This document shows positions 49,209-58,600 of a stretch of DNA of 64,000 nt, piece by piece. Within the stretch, counting starts at the first letter, position 1; each line of letters starts with the position of its first letter. Source of the DNA: an uncultured bacterium (GTDB lineage: Bacteria > Cyanobacteriota > Vampirovibrionia > Gastranaerophilales > Gastranaerophilaceae); contig CASDVM010000012.1 of NCBI GenBank assembly GCA_949284415.1, positions 1 through 64,000 of the forward strand, read 5' to 3'. The position numbers and the translations under genes are program-made. The notes beneath the pieces are model-generated. The model worked only from the letters and a program-made list of their open reading frames with translations. It had not been told where the DNA came from and ran no database searches.

Positions 49209-51116
49209 ATGAATAAAAGTCAATCAGCGGGAATGTATATAGTATTGGCAATAGTTATACTTCTGTTTGGCGCATCGGTTTTTGTATCCGAACCTGCAGT
49301 CAAAGTTCAGGAAATTTCATATTCAAATTTTCTTGAAAAATTAAACAATAATGAATTTAAAACAGTAGAAAAAGCAGACGATTTTTTAATTGCGATACCG
49401 AAAGCACAGCCGGAAACAGAGAGTTCAAAAGCTGTAAAAACTCTTGCTCCAACTGCCTCCAATCCATTCGGGACAATAGAAAAAAAATCACAGACATTGA
49501 AATATAAAGTTTTGACACCTGCATTTGATCCTGATTTGATGCGTAAACTTGACGAATCAGATGCTGATATAAAAATAACCAGAGCTACCGACTCCTCCAA
49601 AATGCTCGGTAATGTTTTGAGTTATCTCTTATTACCTGTACTATTTTTTGTATTTCTTGCCGTTATGGCAAAAAGTATTCAGGCCGGAGGTTCTCAGGCA
49701 ATGTCTTTCGGGAAAAGCAAGGCAAAAATGCTTCTTGACAGCAAAGTAAAAACAACATTTAAAGATGTAGCAGGGATTGACGAGGAGAAAAAAGAATTAG
49801 AAGAAATTGTTGACTTTTTGAAAAACGGCGATAAATATATAAAACTCGGAGCACGAATTCCTAAAGGCGTTCTGCTTGTAGGGCCTCCGGGAACAGGTAA
49901 AACTTTGATGGCAAAAGCTGTTGCAGGCGAGGCAGGAGTTCCTTTCTTTTCCATAAGCGGTTCCGACTTCGTTGAAATGTTTGTAGGCGTTGGTGCAAGC
50001 CGTGTCAGAGATTTGTTTGAACAGGCAAAAAAACACCAGCCCTGTATTATATTCATTGATGAGATTGACGCTGTAGGCAGACAAAGAGGTGCCGGTATGG
50101 GCGGCGGACACGATGAACGCGAACAGACACTGAACCAATTGCTCGTTGAAATGGACGGATTTGATGAAAATACAAATATCATCGTAATTGCGGCAACAAA
50201 CAGACCTGATATTTTAGATAACGCCTTATTAAGACCGGGCAGATTTGACAGGCAGATTTATATTAATGCGCCTGATGTAAGAGGCAGAGAACAGATTTTG
50301 AAAGTTCACGCCAAAAACAAACAGCTTGAACCGGAAGTTGATTTGAAAACACTTGCAAAACGTACACCGGGATTCACGGGCGCCGATTTGCAAAACTTGC
50401 TGAATGAATCTGCACTTCTTGCGGCACGCCATAACAAAGATAAAATTTCAATGGAAGATATTGATAATTCTATTGACAGAGTTATTGCAGGCATTGAAAA
50501 GAAAAGCAAAGTTATGACTGATGAAGATAAGGAATTAACTTCATATCACGAAGTCGGTCATGCCCTTCTTGCGAAATTATTGAAAGATGCCGACGAGCTT
50601 CATAAAGTCTCCATCATTCCGCGCGGATACGCACTCGGAGTTACGTGGACAAAACCTAAAGATGAAAAAGTCCACACCAATAAAGCTAAACTTTTAGCGC
50701 AGATTACGGTTTCTTTAGGCGGAAGAGCGGCTGAAGAAATAGTTTACGGCAAAGACAGAGTAAGCACAGGCGCTTCACAAGATCTTATAAACGTAACAAA
50801 CATTGCAAGAAAAATGGTTACGGCATGGGGTATGTCCGATAAACTCGGAAACATGGCTTACGGGAAAAATCAGGAAAATGTTTTCATGGGCAGAGATTTC
50901 GGACATCAGAGAGATTACTCGGAACAGGTAGCCTTTGAAATTGATGAAGAAATGAAAAACATCGTTGACTCGAAATATGAAGAAGCCAAAAAATTATTAA
51001 ATGAAAACAGAGATATGCTCGAAGCAATTTCAAAAGAACTTCTTGATAAAGAAACAATAGATGCTGACGAATTTCAGGAAATTATGAACAGAGTGGCAAG
51101 TGAAAGACAAAGTTAA
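49209..51116 (+). CDS. ftsH: ATP-dependent zinc metalloprotease FtsH
   Basis: A 635-residue membrane AAA protease. Two TM segments flank a short periplasmic domain (about residues 30-135). The AAA domain has Walker A GPPGTGKT near 223, Walker [12 protein letters not shown] and the second region of homology [20 protein letters not shown]. The zinc site HEVGH lies near residue 447. It degrades misfolded or short-lived membrane and cytosolic proteins. GAGAGG precedes the ATG, with TATAAT at 49164-49169. The corrinoid Fe-S-protein-like gene overlaps its 3' end by 17 nt. Confidence 0.97.
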   Translation: MNKSQSAGMYIVLAIVILLFGASVFVSEPAVKVQEISYSNFLEKLNNNEFKTVEKADDFLIAIPKAQPETESSKAVKTLAPTASNPFGTIEKKSQTLKYKVLTPAFDPDLMRKLDESDADIKITRATDSSKMLGNVLSYLLLPVLFFVFLAVMAKSIQAGGSQAMSFGKSKAKMLLDSKVKTTFKDVAGIDEEKKELEEIVDFLKNGDKYIKLGARIPKGVLLVGPPGTGKTLMAKAVAGEAGVPFFSISGSDFVEMFVGVGASRVRDLFEQAKKHQPCIIFIDEIDAVGRQRGAGMGGGHDEREQTLNQLLVEMDGFDENTNIIVIAATNRPDILDNALLRPGRFDRQIYINAPDVRGREQILKVHAKNKQLEPEVDLKTLAKRTPGFTGADLQNLLNESALLAARHNKDKISMEDIDNSIDRVIAGIEKKSKVMTDEDKELTSYHEVGHALLAKLLKDADELHKVSIIPRGYALGVTWTKPKDEKVHTNKAKLLAQITVSLGGRAAEEIVYGKDRVSTGASQDLINVTNIARKMVTAWGMSDKLGNMAYGKNQENVFMGRDFGHQRDYSEQVAFEIDEEMKNIVDSKYEEAKKLLNENRDMLEAISKELLDKETIDADEFQEIMNRVASERQS

Positions 51117-51789
51117 GTATATACTGCAAATACCTGTTTGCGATGCAGAAAAAAATCTTAATACCGACTGTGATATTTTAGGCATAAAGTTTACCCGTGA
51201 GAATTGGGAAAATGAATTAGCGACTTTTAAAAATCTTCTCCCTAAAATCAAAAAGCCCCTGATGCTCGGAGGGTGCGGTGAAGATTCAATTGATATGACG
51301 CTTCTGCCTCAAGTTATGGAAATTCTTGACAGGGAATGCATAATAGGTATTGCAAACGAAAATAATTACAAAAGTATTGTGCCTGCAGTGATAAAAGGCG
51401 GGCACAAGCTGATTATCCGTACACCGATTGATATTAACCTTGCGAAAGAAATGAATATTTTAACATCAGATATGGGGCTGGGGTTAGATAAAATATTAAT
51501 AGATACGGATATCGGAGGACTAGGCTACGGTTTTGAATACGGTTACAGTATAATGGAAAAAATTAAACTCGAAGGAACCTGCTCCGATAATAAACAGGGC
51601 GACAAATATCTGAATATGCCTTTAATCTCTTTTGCACCTGAAGAAACAGCCAAAACCAAAGAAGCAAAAGATGAAAATCTCGCTTTATACCTTGAAATTG
51701 CTTCTGCTGCGGGAGTACTGGCCGCAGGAGCCGATTACATAGTAATGACAAAACAGCAGGCTGTAAACGTAATGAAAGGATTGGTATGA
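51100..51789 (+). CDS. Corrinoid iron-sulfur protein small-subunit-like (AcsD/CdhD)
   Basis: A 229-residue protein similar to the TIM-barrel small subunit of the corrinoid iron-sulfur protein (CFeSP) of the Wood-Ljungdahl pathway: KPLMLGGCGEDSIDMTLLP, NENNYKSIVPAVIKGGHKL, TPIDINLAKEMNI, DTDIGGLGYGFEYGYSIME and AGADYIVMTKQQAV. Family members are ~310-320 residues, so about 80 N-terminal residues are missing. The GTG start at 51100 overlaps ftsH by 17 nt, suggesting coupling. The stop overlaps the large-subunit gene by 4 nt (ATGA). No CODH/ACS genes are in the window. Confidence 0.85.
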   Translation: MKDKVKYILQIPVCDAEKNLNTDCDILGIKFTRENWENELATFKNLLPKIKKPLMLGGCGEDSIDMTLLPQVMEILDRECIIGIANENNYKSIVPAVIKGGHKLIIRTPIDINLAKEMNILTSDMGLGLDKILIDTDIGGLGYGFEYGYSIMEKIKLEGTCSDNKQGDKYLNMPLISFAPEETAKTKEAKDENLALYLEIASAAGVLAAGADYIVMTKQQAVNVMKGLV

Positions 51790-52898
51790 CAGAACTTTCG
51801 GGATTGCAAATTTTTAAATATCTTCCTGCAGCCAAAAAAGCAGAACATACCAATTGCAAGATGTGCGGCTGTCCGACATGTATGGCTTTTGCGCTAAAAC
51901 TTGCAAAACACAATATTGATATCGAAAACTGCCCTTATGTGTCTGATGAATTAAAAAAAATTTGTGAACAAAATTCAAAAGAACCACAAAAAACAGTTGA
52001 TATAAACGGAGTTAAAATCGGCGGAGAAAATGTTTTATACAGGCACGAAAAAACTTTTATCAACAAAACTGCTATTGCTGTCATAATTGATTTATCCGAA
52101 CCCGATTGGAAAGAAAAATTTGAACAGGTAAAAAATTTTGAAATTACCAGAGTGAACGAACATTTAAAAATTGATTTAATTATTACTAAAAACGGGAATC
52201 TGCCGGACTGTATAACTTACGAAGATTATAAAAAACTCCCAATCAAAGAAATAGTTAACGAGAATTTTTCAAAAACTTCAGAAGAACTTATTGATACACG
52301 CAAAAAAGCCGTTCTGGAAAAAGATGAAAACTATTCATCTCCTGTCTGCGTTTATTTTAAACACACCGAAGATTTAAACCTGCTCTGTGCCGAAGCCTCT
52401 TATTATATTTGTAAATACGCTAATATGCTTGTTTTTGAAGATTTTGATCCGTATTTAATTACAGCACTTATGACTTTAAGACAAAACATTTTCACAGATC
52501 CGCAGAAACCTCTGCAGGTAGAACCTAAAATTTATGAATTTAACAATCCCGATGAAAATTCGCTCATATTTATGACAACAAATTTTGCACTTACATTCTT
52601 TGCGGTGGCAAGTGAACTGGAAAGCCTGCCCGTAGCGTCTTATCTGGTAGTTACACCTGCTGAAGGGATGAGCGTTCTAACGGCATGGTCTGCCGAAAAA
52701 TTCACCGCACAAACTGCCGCAAAAGCTCTTAAAAAATTTGATCTTGCAAACAAAGTCAAAAACAGAAAAATAATAATCCCCGGACTTCTTGCTCACATGA
52801 AAGATGAACTTCAGGAAGAAATCAAAGACTTTGAAATAGTTGTAGGCACTGTAGATGCCTTTGCTATCGGAGATTTTGTCAAAAATTTTAAATATTAA
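51786..52898 (+). CDS. Corrinoid iron-sulfur protein large-subunit-like (AcsC/CdhE)
   Basis: A 370-residue protein like the CFeSP large (gamma) subunit. The N-terminal 4Fe-4S motif CKMCGCPTCMAFALKLAKHN, ending in the C of IENC, matches C-x2-C-x4-C-x16-C. A TIM-barrel-like middle follows, and the C-terminal cobamide-binding part is present (SYLVVTPAEGMSVLTAWSAE; NRKIIIPGLLAHMKDELQEE). Usual length is ~440, so it is shortened. In acetogens CFeSP carries methyl groups to acetyl-CoA synthase; here the partner enzyme is unknown. Paired and coupled with the small subunit. Confidence 0.87.
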   Translation: MTELSGLQIFKYLPAAKKAEHTNCKMCGCPTCMAFALKLAKHNIDIENCPYVSDELKKICEQNSKEPQKTVDINGVKIGGENVLYRHEKTFINKTAIAVIIDLSEPDWKEKFEQVKNFEITRVNEHLKIDLIITKNGNLPDCITYEDYKKLPIKEIVNENFSKTSEELIDTRKKAVLEKDENYSSPVCVYFKHTEDLNLLCAEASYYICKYANMLVFEDFDPYLITALMTLRQNIFTDPQKPLQVEPKIYEFNNPDENSLIFMTTNFALTFFAVASELESLPVASYLVVTPAEGMSVLTAWSAEKFTAQTAAKALKKFDLANKVKNRKIIIPGLLAHMKDELQEEIKDFEIVVGTVDAFAIGDFVKNFKY

Positions 52899-52940
52899 AT
52901 AATTCCGCAAAAAATTTATTTCACGGGTTTATAAAATAAT

Positions 52941-53324
52941 ATGAAAATTACAAATTATCAAAGCAGTCAAAATTTCAGCGGACTACACTTCAAAAATGTT
53001 TCGCCCGAAGTTTCAAGCGCCCTGAAAAACTCACCTGTAATCCAAAATCTGGGAAACAATTACGATGTTTTTATATCGCAATATGAAAAACACTCCTCAG
53101 GCGACTTTGGCAAAGCAGTTGAATACGGACTTAAATATAAAATACAGGAAATTGTACCGAATTTATTTCACAAAAAACCTGAATTCAGCGTAAAAGGCTC
53201 ATCAGATTTTGCTTTGAACCCTGCACTTTACACAAACAGAGCCGATATAGATAAAACCATTACAGATGATCTTATAAATGAAGCCGAACTAATTGACGAA
53301 AATTTCTTTAAAAGTTTTAAATAA
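52941..53324 (+). CDS. Hypothetical protein with N-terminal F-x-G motif
   Basis: A 127-residue protein starting MKITNYQSSQNFSGLHFKNV, with FSG at residues 12-14. No signal peptide. The rest is mixed helix/strand with SVKGSSDFALNPALYTNRAD near the C-terminus. It overlaps the convergent fliR gene by 8 nt. Unrecognised; see the F-x-G finding. Confidence 0.68.
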   Translation: MKITNYQSSQNFSGLHFKNVSPEVSSALKNSPVIQNLGNNYDVFISQYEKHSSGDFGKAVEYGLKYKIQEIVPNLFHKKPEFSVKGSSDFALNPALYTNRADIDKTITDDLINEAELIDENFFKSFK

Positions 53325-54096
53325 TTTTTGCAAACGACAAAAAGTAATCGGAAATAATATTCACAAGCATCGGCAAAATCCACACCATTATAGCAGCACC
53401 AAGAACGGGTTTAAACAGAAAGCTGAGCTGAAATACGTTTACCTGAGGGGCTGTTTTTGAAATTACACCTAAGATAATATCCTGCCCAAGCGTTGCAAGA
53501 AGAATAGGCGATGCTATCTGAAGCCCCATAAACAATACATTTGACGATAATTCAACCATATAATCCATATTAACAATCTGCTGTAAAGGAATTATTGTTG
53601 CATCCAGCGGAAATATTTCAAAACTTCTGATTAAAGCTGATAAAAGCCAGTAAACACCGCCGAGCTGTATAAAAATAATAAGTCCCAGAAGCTGAAAACA
53701 TTTACCGACAATCGAAACCTGCGAAGAAGTTGTAGGATCCAGAACCATTGCAGATGAAAGCCCCATCTGCATATTAACCATATCACCGCCTGCATCAACA
53801 GCAAGTAAAATTAACTGGGCAATATAACCTATCATTGCCCCGACAACTATATTTAACAGTATTGACAGAGCAAAAGACTCTTTTATAATCATTACATCAG
53901 GCTTTGCAACACAGGTTAAAATTATGGTCATCAAAAATATAAGTCCCAGCTTTACCATACCGGGGATTTCTTTACGGTTAAACACAGGAGCAAGCCTGAA
54001 AAAACCAATCATACGCGCAAAAATAAATATGCCTGCCGCAAGATAAGCATTGAGCATCGGAAACATTTTCATTAATTCTTCAATGATATGTTCCAA
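53317..54096 (-). CDS. fliR: Flagellar export protein FliR
   Basis: A 259-residue membrane protein, FliR/SctT family, part of the FliPQR export gate. FIFARMIGFFRLAPVFNRKEIPG opens the conserved part, and AGGDMVNMQMGLSSAMVLDP is the family signature. Six TM helices are predicted. The order on the minus strand is fliM/N-like, fliO, fliP, fliQ, an extra gene, fliR. Confidence 0.93.
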   Translation of the reverse strand: MEHIIEELMKMFPMLNAYLAAGIFIFARMIGFFRLAPVFNRKEIPGMVKLGLIFLMTIILTCVAKPDVMIIKESFALSILLNIVVGAMIGYIAQLILLAVDAGGDMVNMQMGLSSAMVLDPTTSSQVSIVGKCFQLLGLIIFIQLGGVYWLLSALIRSFEIFPLDATIIPLQQIVNMDYMVELSSNVLFMGLQIASPILLATLGQDIILGVISKTAPQVNVFQLSFLFKPVLGAAIMVWILPMLVNIISDYFLSFAKII

Positions 54097-54098
54097 AT

Positions 54099-54437
54099 CT
54101 AATTGCCCTCCTTCAAATCACCAGGTCTGTCCAGCGGAAAACAGACAAGATCATCTCCGCTTTCAAAAGTTGTTTTTTCAGGAGTTACTCTAACCTTCAC
54201 AACAACATCTCTGTCATTTTGTCTTACGGTAATTTCGGCATTACCTTCTCTTTTAGCTTTCACAATAATTGTTTCCTTGTTATTGTCGATTGTGAAAACA
54301 GGAACTGCGGACACTATGCTTTCATCACTTGAAAAAACAGATTTAACAGGTTTATCAGACGTTATAATATAATCCTCAAACGCTGATGCCTGAAGGGGTA
54401 TTAAAACTATTGAAAATAACAATAAAAATCTTTTCAT
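54099..54437 (-). CDS. Secreted protein resembling the pilus/secretin N-terminal domain, between fliQ and fliR
   Basis: A 112-residue exported protein (signal MKRFLLLFSIVLIPLQASA). The mature part (YIITSDKPVKSVFSSDESIV, then NKETIIVKAKREGNAEITVR) resembles the pilus-assembly/secretin N-terminal domain (PF13629-like) that precedes secretin channels in T2SS/T3SS/Tad systems. It lies 3 nt upstream of fliQ's end and 2 nt before fliR, inside the export-gate block, where such a gene is not usual. It may help build a pore or rod in the periplasm. Confidence 0.68.
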   Translation of the reverse strand: MKRFLLLFSIVLIPLQASAFEDYIITSDKPVKSVFSSDESIVSAVPVFTIDNNKETIIVKAKREGNAEITVRQNDRDVVVKVRVTPEKTTFESGDDLVCFPLDRPGDLKEGN

Positions 54438-54440
54438 AAA

Positions 54441-54929
54441 TTACCTTCCTAAAATCTGATTTGTCTCAACGAAATTCGGTCTCGGCATAGGTGTCTGCGG
54501 ACTGGAATAGTATTTAGTTTTTTGCTGCTGATCAATAAAAGGTGTCTTACCCGGATTTTTCATCATTTCATTAATGTCAGGAGCATTTTTAAATTTGTCA
54601 TTCATTTCATGCTCAAACGGAGTTGTGTATTTAAAATAATCAGCAGGTAGAACGTAAGCATCACTCTTTGAAACTAAATTAAACGCCATTGCCATTCCGT
54701 CTATCATAAAACCTTTCAGCATATTAATAAATCCGATACCTCCGATTACTATAACAAGAAATACGCCGAGAATTTTTGGAGCAGCCGCAATAGTTTGTTC
54801 CTGAACCTGTGTAACCGCCTGTAAAATACCTACTACAAGACCGATACCGGCAGCAACAAGTACGCATGGCATTGAGATTGCAAGCATTATCAAAAAGCCT
54901 TTTGCTAAATATTCAACTAAAACTTCCAT
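54441..54929 (-). CDS. fliQ: FliQ with long C-terminal extension
   Basis: A 162-residue protein. The first ~88 residues are a normal FliQ/SctS with two TM hairpins (LIMLAISMPCVLVAAGIGLV; VQEQTIAAAPKILGVFLVIV). FliQ is usually 85-90 residues, so a ~75-residue polar tail (YFKYTTPFEHEMNDKF... PMPRPNFVETNQILGR) is added. It is part of the export gate with FliP and FliR. No terminator is visible between it and the flanking genes. Confidence 0.92.
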   Translation of the reverse strand: MEVLVEYLAKGFLIMLAISMPCVLVAAGIGLVVGILQAVTQVQEQTIAAAPKILGVFLVIVIGGIGFINMLKGFMIDGMAMAFNLVSKSDAYVLPADYFKYTTPFEHEMNDKFKNAPDINEMMKNPGKTPFIDQQQKTKYYSSPQTPMPRPNFVETNQILGR

Positions 54930-55032
54930 TGTTATACCTCTTTGTATATTATGTTATACTTTTTACTACATTTATGAAAATTTAATAAACTGTTTTATTG
55001 CTTATCTTCCTAACTTCCTATCCCATCAGCAT

Positions 55033-55674
55033 CTAATTATAGCTTGTAACCAGCCCCTGAACAATAAGCGCCCAGCCGTCTACCGCAATAAATATCAACA
55101 GTTTGAAAGGCAGTGATATAATAGTCGGGGACAGCATAAACATACCTAATGCCAGCAATATATTTGCAACAACAAGGTCAAGTACAATAAACGGAACAAA
55201 TATAATAAATCCGATTTCAAAAGATGTTTTTAATTCGCTTATGATGAATGCCGGAGCTACCTGCCATACCGTAATCTCATCAGGACTTTTCGGCGGCGCG
55301 CCTTTTGCTGCTTCTATGAAAAATGCAAGGTCGCTTTCCCTTGTCTGCTTCATCATAAACTCTTTCAAAGGCTTTGAACCCTCATTTATTGCCTCAACAA
55401 TATTCCGGTTTTTGTGATACGGAACAGATCCCATTTCATACATTTTTTGAAATGTACCGCCCATTGTATAAAACGTCAAAATCATTGCAAGACCAATAAT
55501 TACAATAGATGGCGGAACCTGTTGTGTACCCATTGCTGTTTTGAGCATTGAAAATACTATGACAAACCTTAAAAAACTTGTCATACAGCAAAATACAAGC
55601 GGTATTAACGAAAAAACGGTCATTAATATCAGCATTTGCAAAACAGGATTCATATCTTTTATAATCGTATCCAT
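55033..55674 (-). CDS. fliP: Flagellar export protein FliP
   Basis: A 213-residue FliP/SctR. TSFLRFVIVFSMLKTAMGTQQVPPSIVIIG is the family core (listed in parts: TSFLRFVIVFSML, MGTQQVPPS). PAFIISELKTSFEIGFIIFVPF and VDGWALIVQGL are the C-terminal gate helices. The N-terminus has a membrane segment (MLILMTVFSLIPLVFCC) but no cleavable signal peptide, as in SctR or short FliP. Essential pore subunit of the export gate. Confidence 0.94.
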   Translation of the reverse strand: MDTIIKDMNPVLQMLILMTVFSLIPLVFCCMTSFLRFVIVFSMLKTAMGTQQVPPSIVIIGLAMILTFYTMGGTFQKMYEMGSVPYHKNRNIVEAINEGSKPLKEFMMKQTRESDLAFFIEAAKGAPPKSPDEITVWQVAPAFIISELKTSFEIGFIIFVPFIVLDLVVANILLALGMFMLSPTIISLPFKLLIFIAVDGWALIVQGLVTSYN

Positions 55675-55684
55675 TTTTATTCCT

Positions 55685-56092
55685 CTAAATGTTATTTATT
55701 ATATTTTTGAAAACTTTTTTAGGCTGTCCGCTTACATGAGTTTTCGAGAAATTTACTATTGACGGAAGATCATCTACACTGCACTTATCAGCATTTTTTA
55801 ATATTGAAGATTCCTGCGGCATAATTTTTTGAGACGAAACGGACTGCACATCATCAAGTTTTGATATTAAAGATGTCCTGCCGACATCAGAAGCAACAAG
55901 AAATCGTTCGCTGCCTGCACGTACTACATAAAGTTCCTTTCTCGGGGCAAGGCTTATACACTCCTCAACATTCAAAAACTTTGATTTTGAACTAACTGTA
56001 CAGGAGAATTTTTTATATACAAAAACGGCCAAAAAGATAATCCCGACCATCGCCGTTGTATAAACAATAAAATTTATTAAATATCCGCCCAT
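55685..56092 (-). CDS. fliO: FliO-like flagellar protein
   Basis: A 135-residue protein with one N-terminal TM segment (LINFIVYTTAMVGIIFLAVFVY), then a small cytosolic domain (NVEECISLAPRKELYVVRAG; ERFLVASDVGRTSLIS) typical of FliO, followed by a disordered tail. FliO assists assembly of the FliP ring and is absent from virulence T3SS, so its presence points to a flagellum. It precedes fliP by 10 nt. Confidence 0.85.
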   Translation of the reverse strand: MGGYLINFIVYTTAMVGIIFLAVFVYKKFSCTVSSKSKFLNVEECISLAPRKELYVVRAGSERFLVASDVGRTSLISKLDDVQSVSSQKIMPQESSILKNADKCSVDDLPSIVNFSKTHVSGQPKKVFKNIINNI

Positions 56093-56125
56093 TTTTATCC
56101 CCTTTGTTAAACTTTATTTTTACTT

Positions 56126-57325
56126 TTATATATCTTCATCCTCAAGCTCAAAATCGCTGTAATCAAATTCATCTTCTTCATCGGTGCTTTGACCTTGCAG
56201 CTGAGGTTCAGCCGTTTCCGTAATGTTTTCGTCAGCCGCAGTTTCCTGAACCTCATCAGCAAAGTCCTCATTCTCAACAGCAGGAGTATAATCTGCCCCT
56301 TCTTTTTTAGGCGCAGGAGCAATAACCTCATCTATTTTTACGCCGTAGCGGTCATTTACAATAACAAGCTCCCCGCGTGCAATCGGTTTATCTTCAACAC
56401 TCAAAGTTACCTTGTTGTCATATATGGATGTTAAATCTACAACCAGACCTTTTTCTATATTTTTTAATTCTCCAAGAGTTATTTTAACGGTATCAAATTG
56501 AGCACTCATCTCTACTTCAATACTATCCCAGAGATTGGTATTTTCTCCTGCCATATCTTCATTTCCTCCATCGTTATCAAAAGGCATAACCAGCCCCAAA
56601 TTCGGGTTTAAATTAATATCAGTTTCGTAATCTTTAAATTTTAATACCATGTGATTTATATTACTGTCATCAAAAACCACGATATCATCAATTTCAATAT
56701 TTTTGACATCTATGAGTTTAAAGTGTGTTGTTCCTATTTTAACAGATACATCAATCACGCTTGATGCAAAATCGCCGTAATCAAATTTGTCGCTTTGAGA
56801 TGTTACGGCTTCAGGGTTTAAAAGTTCGTCCGGCAGTGTTATAACAAATTTAGCGACTTTGCCTGAGTCAATATCTTTCACCAGAAAAGTCAAATGAACA
56901 ACATCAAAATTTGTACGTTTCAAAACAGGCGGGGAAGGGATTAAAAATTGGGAAAGCGAGTTAAACATAAAATCGTTAAAAGAGGTTATTATCTTTGCTT
57001 CCAGATCCGTTAATTTGTTCAAATTAAAACGTGAATTCGGTTTGCCGAGAATTTTGTCAAGAATTATCCCGACTGCCTCCTCTGATATACGAAAAAACAT
57101 GTCATGAAGTTTATCAATTCTTATTTTTGTAACAAAATAAGCTTCCTTATCCGTTAAAGTATTAATATTTTTACTTATTCCAAGCAATATAAACTTAAAT
57201 CCCGGCAGAAAAAACTCATCACAAGCTGTTTGAACAGCAGGAACATAAGAATTGGCAAACCAGTTGTACTGTGCGTACAATTCTTTATAATCTATTGAAT
57301 TGATTTTTTCGTTTCCCATACTCAA
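56126..57325 (-). CDS. C-ring protein with two SpoA domains (FliM/FliN or SctQ-like)
   Basis: A ~399-residue protein. A FliM/FliY-like middle part (SRFNLNKLTDLEAKIITSFN) is followed by two SpoA/FliN-type domains: about 195-250 (VSVKIGTTHFKLIDVKNIEI, LKFKDYETDINL) and about 285-345 (ITLGELKNIEKGLVVDL, ARGELVIVNDRYGVKIDE). The tail is ~60 acidic residues. Such proteins form the cytosolic switch/sorting ring. It leads the export block. The first codon is a TTG at 57325 with AAGGGA at good spacing; an ATG two codons later is an alternative. No separate FliG, FliM or FliN is nearby. Confidence 0.82.
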   Translation of the reverse strand: MSMGNEKINSIDYKELYAQYNWFANSYVPAVQTACDEFFLPGFKFILLGISKNINTLTDKEAYFVTKIRIDKLHDMFFRISEEAVGIILDKILGKPNSRFNLNKLTDLEAKIITSFNDFMFNSLSQFLIPSPPVLKRTNFDVVHLTFLVKDIDSGKVAKFVITLPDELLNPEAVTSQSDKFDYGDFASSVIDVSVKIGTTHFKLIDVKNIEIDDIVVFDDSNINHMVLKFKDYETDINLNPNLGLVMPFDNDGGNEDMAGENTNLWDSIEVEMSAQFDTVKITLGELKNIEKGLVVDLTSIYDNKVTLSVEDKPIARGELVIVNDRYGVKIDEVIAPAPKKEGADYTPAVENEDFADEVQETAADENITETAEPQLQGQSTDEEDEFDYSDFELEDEDI

Positions 57326-57455
57326 AATTTTATCCCTTATTCAAGTCTGTAATAATGAGTCTTCCCCATAAATACAATAGAGGATTTGCCAAAACTTCAC
57401 ATCAATCATTTAATGGATATTTTGAAAAAATCAAATTTCTTTATACAATATATTT

Positions 57456-58544
57456 ATGACAAAAAATGTTTATATCCACATACCTTTTTGCAAATCAAAA
57501 TGCAGATACTGTTCTTTTGTTTCGTATCCTCAACTTGAATTAAAAAAACAGTACATAAAAGCGCTAAAAGCCGAAATTAAACATCTATACAAAGGTGAAA
57601 AATTGAACACTTTGTATTTTGGAGGTGGAACACCATCTCTATTAACACCTGATGAATTTTTTGAAATAATCAGCCTTTTTAATATAGCAGCTCATACAGA
57701 AATCACCGCGGAGCTAAATCCCGAAACTGTTACATTAAACTATTTACGAAATCTGAAAAAAATCGGAGTAAACCGATTAAGTTTCGGCTGTCAGACATTT
57801 AACGATAAAATTCTGAAGCTGATAGGCAGACGCCACAGTGCGCAAGATATTGAAAATTCACTTGCTTTTGCATCAGAAGCCGGCTTTGAAAACTTAAGTC
57901 TTGATTTTATTTACGGACTGCCCGAACAAAGTATTAAAGACTTTGAAAACGATTTAAAACAGGCTGTTAATCAGGATATCAAACACATATCTTTATACGG
58001 TTTAAAAATAGATGAAAACTGCTATTTTGCCGAACACCCGCCGAAAAATCTGCCTGATGATGATTTTCAGGCCGAAATGTATCTGAAAGCAATAGAAATA
58101 CTCACAGATAATAATTTTTTACATTATGAAATAAGTAATTTTTCCAAACAGGGATTTGAATCAAAGCACAACCTTAACTACTGGGATAACAAGTCATATT
58201 ACGGCTTCGGGGTAAGCGCACACGGTTACGAGAACGGCACACGTTACAATAACACGTCTGATTTAAAAGAATATATTTACAATCCGCTTTTTCATAAAAA
58301 TGCCCGTACACTCTCAAAACAAGAGCAGTTGGAAGAAGAAATATTTCTGGGGTTTCGAAAAATGGAAGGAATAAATATAGAAAAAATAAATAAAAAATTT
58401 GATATAGATTTCCTGAAAAAGTACACCAATATTATAAATAAGTATATTTCTTATAAGTATCTAAAAGAAACTAATGACGGTTTTGCACTGACTGACAATG
58501 GAATTTTGATAAGCAACATAATATTATCGGAATTTTTAGATTAA
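57456..58544 (+). CDS. hemW: Radical-SAM protein HemW
   Basis: A 362-residue radical SAM enzyme of the HemN/HemW group. The cluster motif CKSKCRYCSF lies at residues 12-21, the GGGTPSLL element near 52, and the HemN_C domain ends the protein. HemW is a haem chaperone, previously called coproporphyrinogen oxidase-like; the CxxxCxxC without the extra HemN Cys and the short N-terminus favour HemW. TTGAAA-16-TACAAT (57422-57449) lies 6 nt before the ATG with no Shine-Dalgarno, a leaderless-type start. Confidence 0.9.
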   Translation: MTKNVYIHIPFCKSKCRYCSFVSYPQLELKKQYIKALKAEIKHLYKGEKLNTLYFGGGTPSLLTPDEFFEIISLFNIAAHTEITAELNPETVTLNYLRNLKKIGVNRLSFGCQTFNDKILKLIGRRHSAQDIENSLAFASEAGFENLSLDFIYGLPEQSIKDFENDLKQAVNQDIKHISLYGLKIDENCYFAEHPPKNLPDDDFQAEMYLKAIEILTDNNFLHYEISNFSKQGFESKHNLNYWDNKSYYGFGVSAHGYENGTRYNNTSDLKEYIYNPLFHKNARTLSKQEQLEEEIFLGFRKMEGINIEKINKKFDIDFLKKYTNIINKYISYKYLKETNDGFALTDNGILISNIILSEFLD

Positions 58545-58578
58545 AAAAATCCGACAAATTTTTAATGTCGGATTTTTT
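58544..58578. terminator. Terminator between hemW and the Pro/Glu-repeat protein
   Basis: AAAAAATCCGACA pairs with TGTCGGATTTTTT around an AT loop, with T-runs on both strands; it sits between convergent genes. Confidence 0.85.
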
Positions 58579-58600
58579 ATTATTGATTGTATTAAGATTA

